Positions 59,401 through 64,000 of a stretch of DNA of 64,000 nt are shown here, piece by piece. The DNA is taken from the NCBI RefSeq assembly GCF_019578655.1, contig NC_063263.1, positions 9,423,001 to 9,487,000 of the forward strand, written 5' to 3'. This DNA comes from Ricinus communis. Taxonomy: Eukaryota > Streptophyta > Magnoliopsida > Malpighiales > Euphorbiaceae. Each line of letters opens with the position of its first letter. Positions within the stretch are counted from its first letter, which is position 1. The position numbers were made by a program, and so were the translations under genes. A model generated the notes under the pieces. It had not been told where the DNA came from. It did not search any database and saw nothing but the letters and a program-made list of their open reading frames with translations.

Positions 59401-62400
59401 AGAAAAACACTTATAGTCTCCAAAAGACAGTATTAAAAATTATACGAAGAATGGAGTTAAATTTAGACCTTAACGTATTTAACTTATTTATACAATTTAG
59501 TCTATTATATATACTTTTTAACTATTACAATTTATTGGAGTCGAAATTCTTGAAATTTTACTTATTATATTCTAGATTTCTTTTTAGTCTCTCCAACTTT
59601 CAAAATTTTCAGAATTTTCTTACATAATTAAATTTATTCTTCTTTTCAAGTTTCATTACGGTCCTTTTAATTTTCACTGGAAAAAAAAAATTAGAAAAGC
59701 TTAAATAGAATTTGGAAGAGAAGTAAATAACTTGATATATCAAGAACTTGAGAGCCTTGAAATGGACACAGTTGGAAAAGGGAAACAGTAATGACTTTTG
59801 GTAGCCAGCCTACAATTTTTTGTTGGATTGCTCGAAAGCAAACAAAAATGAATTAAGCTGCAGTTCACAGAATTGGGTCACTGAAATCTTGAATAAACAC
59901 AAAAGTAAAAATGTAATCTACTATGCATTGATCATTAGGAGGTGATCATAATAATGGCCACTTCTGTTTTAGTACACAGACTAGAAAGTACGTTACACCT
60001 TAATTGCATATGCAGAAATTTGTTGGCCTGACAAGTATCAATTTTATCTTTTCAAGTCAAAAACGTAAATATGACAAATGTATAATTACATATATTGTAA
60101 GATGGCAAAATGTCGTCCCCCAGTTTCTGCAATCCGAGGGGTTTGATGACTTGCAGCTTTCTTAGTACTTCTCATGGGTGAAAACTTGAGTTGGAGATGT
60201 CTAGATTTTTCTGTACGAATAATGATTCCCCGCACTTCCTTTGCTTTTTTGAAACTAAAAAGTAAAAAAATAAGGTGATATTATTTAAGCGTATAAATAA
60301 AATAATAAAAAAAAAAATTATACGTTAATTAAAATTTTAAATAAAAAATAATATAAAAAATTATAAAATAATACTTTATTGACACGTTTTAGATTATTAA
60401 TTCTTTTAAAAAATAAGATGGCACGGTTGAATGAGTTTCAAGAGTATACTGTCCATATATTTGTTTTTATTTTCAAGGAAGAACCCATCTTCCGATTTCT
60501 TGACATTTTATTTTTTTGGCATTGGATTTTTAAAAGTATATTGACATTCTATTAGGTTCTGAACTATTATTTTTGTAACATTAAAAGCTTTTTACTTATT
60601 ATAGAGGATATAACGAAATTGAATATACTTTTTAGATTCTCAATAGGATATCCAAGCATATTTTTAATAATCCAATCACTAAATATACAGTTTCAATTGA
60701 GCCGTAATTACTCTTCATATGATTTAAAAATATAATTAAGATTTTTTGTGTTGCCTCCCTATTTTTTTTAGCCCGTTCAACATATAAACATCTTAATGTG
60801 CTTGATATTAGATAAAAAGTCCTTTGATACGAAAAGTAATAATAATTCAGAGACCTAATAAAATATAAATACATTTTAAAAGTCCAATATGCAAAAAAAT
60901 GAAAAATTTAAAAGTCTAAAGAGAAATTTTTAATAGAAAAGAATATTTTATACTTTATATTAAGTGATTGACACATTTTATTAATTATATATATATAAAT
61001 CACTTATCTGTTTAGTGAATAAGTGAAGATATATCCTTAGACTAAGAGTTAGACATTTTTGTTGTATGAGGTAGCACTTAAACCTACCCACTTTTCTCCA
61101 TTTGACAGACCAATTGGTCTGCACAGAGTTCTCAATGACTCTAATTAGAAATAAAATAAGGTTAAATTGTCATCGGCCATCGATATGTTAGCGGTACTTT
61201 TGAGTTATTTTTTCTTTTTCCTTTTTGATATTTTGAAACTATTGTTTAACATAAGATATAGGTAGTCAGAAGTCGAATTTTTGACTATATTATGTCTACA
61301 ATACAAGCACAGGACTGCTATTTCTCTTAGTGATGGTAATTGGAGACATTCTTAATCTGGATCAGATTTTTTCTTTTTCTTTTTTCCAAGTTTGGCTTGC
61401 ACCAATTAGCTTTCGAAATGGTTGTAGCAAATTTTGCATGGAAAATCTGTGATGGAACCTGCGTGGTGTGCTTCTTCCAAAACATGTTCTAAATTGATGT
61501 TTGAAAAACAAAAAGCACCTAAAATGGCAGGAAGAAAAATACCCAGAACGATATATTCTAGCTAGTAGTGGTTCCTTCGTTGGATTCCAATTAGTAACAG
61601 AAAGCACCTTTCTTTTGACCCAAAATGAATCTTGACGACACTTAATTTTTTTGACCTATTTGGTTTACGAACATAAACTAATTTGCTTTGATCCTCATTT
61701 ATTCCATGGGGCCGAAAAGAAAATAAATTGTCCTTAAGTCTATCTCCACAGTCCATGGTTCTTACATTAACGTTAGGTTTATTCAGGAAACTAGTCGAAT
61801 AACCCATCATCAAAGCTTCCTACTTAAATACATATGATAAGATTTGGCATCAACCCTTTGCATAATTATTGTCTCAAAGAGAAACTGAGTTGGTGTAAGT
61901 TTGCTATAAAAATAAATTCTTGATACGGAAAAAAAAGCTCGAGCTTAATATCTCTTACTCTAAAATATAAATGTTCTTACCGTTTCAACTAGACGGCAAA
62001 ATAAATTGACGTTTTTATTATCATTTTAATCTCTACACCTTAATCCATGTGATTCTATTCATTGAAACTGATGAGTGCTAATTACCTGTCGATTCCTAGT
62101 AAACAATAGAAATAGACTTTTACCTGATTCTTACGTCAAAAGCCTTCTTCAATAATATCACCATAATCTAACCCTCTGCAAATGTTTGATTTTGATAGTT
62201 AAGGGAATCTCTTTGGTTTGATTCTTGGGGATCTTGTTTTTTCCTTTAATATCCAAAAGGTTGAGCCAGAAAAGAAAAAAGAAAGTTGCTTTATAAGGTA
62301 TGAGTGCTTATTTGAAAATATTAAGTTTGTGCTTAAACTAAAATATGGTATAAGTGCCTATCAAGATGGTACACATATACAAGTTACAGTATCAAGCACA

Positions 62401-62456
62401 AGCCACATACCAAGAATTCATCAATATAGTAGGTACCGAAGTGCAGCATTGAAAAG

Positions 62457-62458
<2 letters not shown>

Positions 62459-62496
<38 letters not shown>
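62459..62496. repeat. (AT)n microsatellite
   Basis: An uninterrupted run of about 19 AT units; the overlapping open frame reads Tyr-Ile repeats and is not a gene. Confidence 0.93.
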
Positions 62497-62498
<2 letters not shown>

Positions 62499-64000
62499 TG
62501 ATCAGAACTGCATTCTGATAGGCAGCTTTGTCACCTTCTAAGTGCCTGCTTGACCTTCATTTTCAAACTCAATCGTATATATACCTATGCAATTTATAGT
62601 AGTCGATGTTCTATTTTATTTTATTTTATTTTATTTTTTAAACCCATCATCTATTTTTCAATAAAGACCGAAAATCAGATTATAATATTATTTCTTAAGT
62701 TCTTATCATGTGTTTCAGGAGCACTTGTTAACAATTCCTGAAAGAAGAATATAATAGGATAAGGATAGTTTTGGGAGTTTAAATAAGCCTTCGACAACTA
62801 TGCCATGGCAATGAGCTGAAAGATTCGTTAGCCCTACCCGTTTCATTAACAAATTAAGTAGGAAAAGAAAATCATCTATGTTTTGGCATTTATATTCTTT
62901 TCAATATTAAAAGTAGTTTGAATGGAATATATATAGTGTAGTGTATTACGCTATTCATATCATACTTAAGTTCGATATTATTTTTTAGTTATCCATTTAT
63001 TTAAATTATTATTAAATATATTTAAATTTGATCGAATAGCGTTTCAATATAATATTTACGAGTAGGGTATAAATTATCATTTCGTATTATTATTTATTGA
63101 GCATCAAGCCCTTTCTATTAATTTATCATTAGTAGAAGCATGAAATAATTTATTTTAATTGCATAAAATGCATATTAATTGGCTCTTAATTATTTTTGAT
63201 AAATTACCTCGGTTATAAGGGAGATAATCTCCTAATAAAAAATAAAGAAGAAACATGCCTACAAAAAGAAGTATTGATTGAGCAATACAAGTGGTTTTCC
63301 AAGTGGCATGATTGTATCAGCAACCGCTAAAAATACATTTACTTTTCAAATGGGTCGAGAATATATTTGACTCCAGACTTATCTTATGGAAGGGACAGCC
63401 ATTTCCCAATTCTTCTTCTTTTTCTTTTCGGCCTGAACCGGGTGAGACTGACAGGCCAATGCTTCAACAATTATCAGTATTTTGATAAGACAAGGCCGCA
63501 TTTTTTTCCCATATGCGGCGATGGGGAGCTGCTTTTTTTTTTTTTTTTTCATTTTAATTTATTTTTATCATTATAAAAAGAATATTTTATTATTTTTATT
63601 TCGGTTCAAAGGATGTAAGAAAATCTCAAACTCGTATTCACCTGATTGAATATTTTTTTGTTGGATAGTTTATACATGTACGGACTAATAGTTAAAATTT
63701 ATTATTGAATAAATAATTATTTATTTTTAATTTAAAATATTTTCAAAATTTTAATAATTTAATTTTAAATTAAAAATGAAAGTTAAAAACATAATTTATA
63801 ATGTATATTAAATTGAACGTGGGAGGCTTTTAACTTTTTGTAATTAATTGATGTACCCACAATTGGACGGTAAAAGAAACTCATATCTCTGTGGTTATAT
63901 ATATATATATAAATGTGTGAAGGTAATGGTATCCACAATTGGTGAAGGAGATTTAAAAGAAGGGTATGGCTATCTTTAGAATCATTTCTCTGATATTTAG

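Larger units (their letters stand above)
55760..64000. other. AT-rich region without a recognisable gene
   Basis: The first few hundred bases are the SULTR3;4 promoter. The rest is AT-rich with several AT microsatellites and homopolymers. Open frames stay under about 110 codons (the 107-codon frame at 62218-62541 runs through an AT repeat) and show no domain or conserved motif. A slightly GC-richer patch at 63360-63530 holds no clear frame. The right end may reach the upstream region of a gene beyond the window. Confidence 0.6.

Noticed and set aside
62218..62541. 107-codon frame
   Set aside because: A third of it is created by an AT microsatellite; the rest has no recognisable motif.
1..64000. 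CRISPR arrays, bacterial operons or phage-like systems
   Set aside because: No regularly spaced direct repeats with unique spacers and no bacterial-type gene clusters were seen; the window is plant nuclear DNA.

Overview
The window is nuclear DNA of a flowering plant. The evidence is very AT-rich intergenic DNA, multi-exon genes with GT-AG introns, plant-only families (trihelix, FLZ zinc finger, P-class PPR, MFP1, SULTR3), a Ty1/copia LTR retrotransposon and a nuclear insertion of plastid DNA. Protein resemblance and gene order point to a eudicot, possibly Malpighiales/Euphorbiaceae such as castor bean; the species assignment is inference from memory only.

Layout. 1-3400 is AT-rich with no gene. 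3411-8674 (+) is a nine-coding-exon Hsp110-type HSP70 (HSP70-14/15-like) with a perfect heat shock element and a 1.2 kb leader intron. 11358-13673 (+) is a two-exon, 642-residue P-class PPR protein whose intron carries a tandem copy of the exon 1 boundary. 15418-15560 (-) is a short coding-like fragment. 15638-16936 is a nuclear plastid insertion joining 16S rRNA, ycf2 and ycf1 pieces. 17912-19117 (-) is a trihelix transcription factor with a long acidic tract. 20227-24777 is a decayed copia element with 257-bp LTRs. 24778-33690 is a 9 kb gene-poor stretch containing one promoter-like island near 28 kb.

35105-36310 (+) is an FCS-like zinc finger (FLZ) protein. 40952-45249 (+) is MFP1, a plastid coiled-coil protein. 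46346-48466 (+) is the Golgi protein SYS1. 51487-55655 (-) is a 13-exon SULTR3;4-like transporter. 55760-64000 has no gene I can support, only AT-rich DNA and microsatellites.

The genes are independent transcription units, not an operon or pathway. Shared themes are weak: MFP1 acts in plastids, the PPR probably in an organelle, and FLZ proteins are SnRK1 adaptors. The PPR, MFP1 and SULTR3;4 genes match, from memory, three consecutive Arabidopsis loci (At3g16010, At3g16000, At3g15990), so this looks like a conserved block expanded by insertions. I found no convincing previously undescribed system. The most unusual structures are the composite plastid insertion with its neighbouring coding-like fragment, the promoter-like island at 28 kb, and the duplicated exon boundary in the PPR gene. 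Exon coordinates were placed by hand and checked by reading-frame arithmetic; none was confirmed by transcripts.
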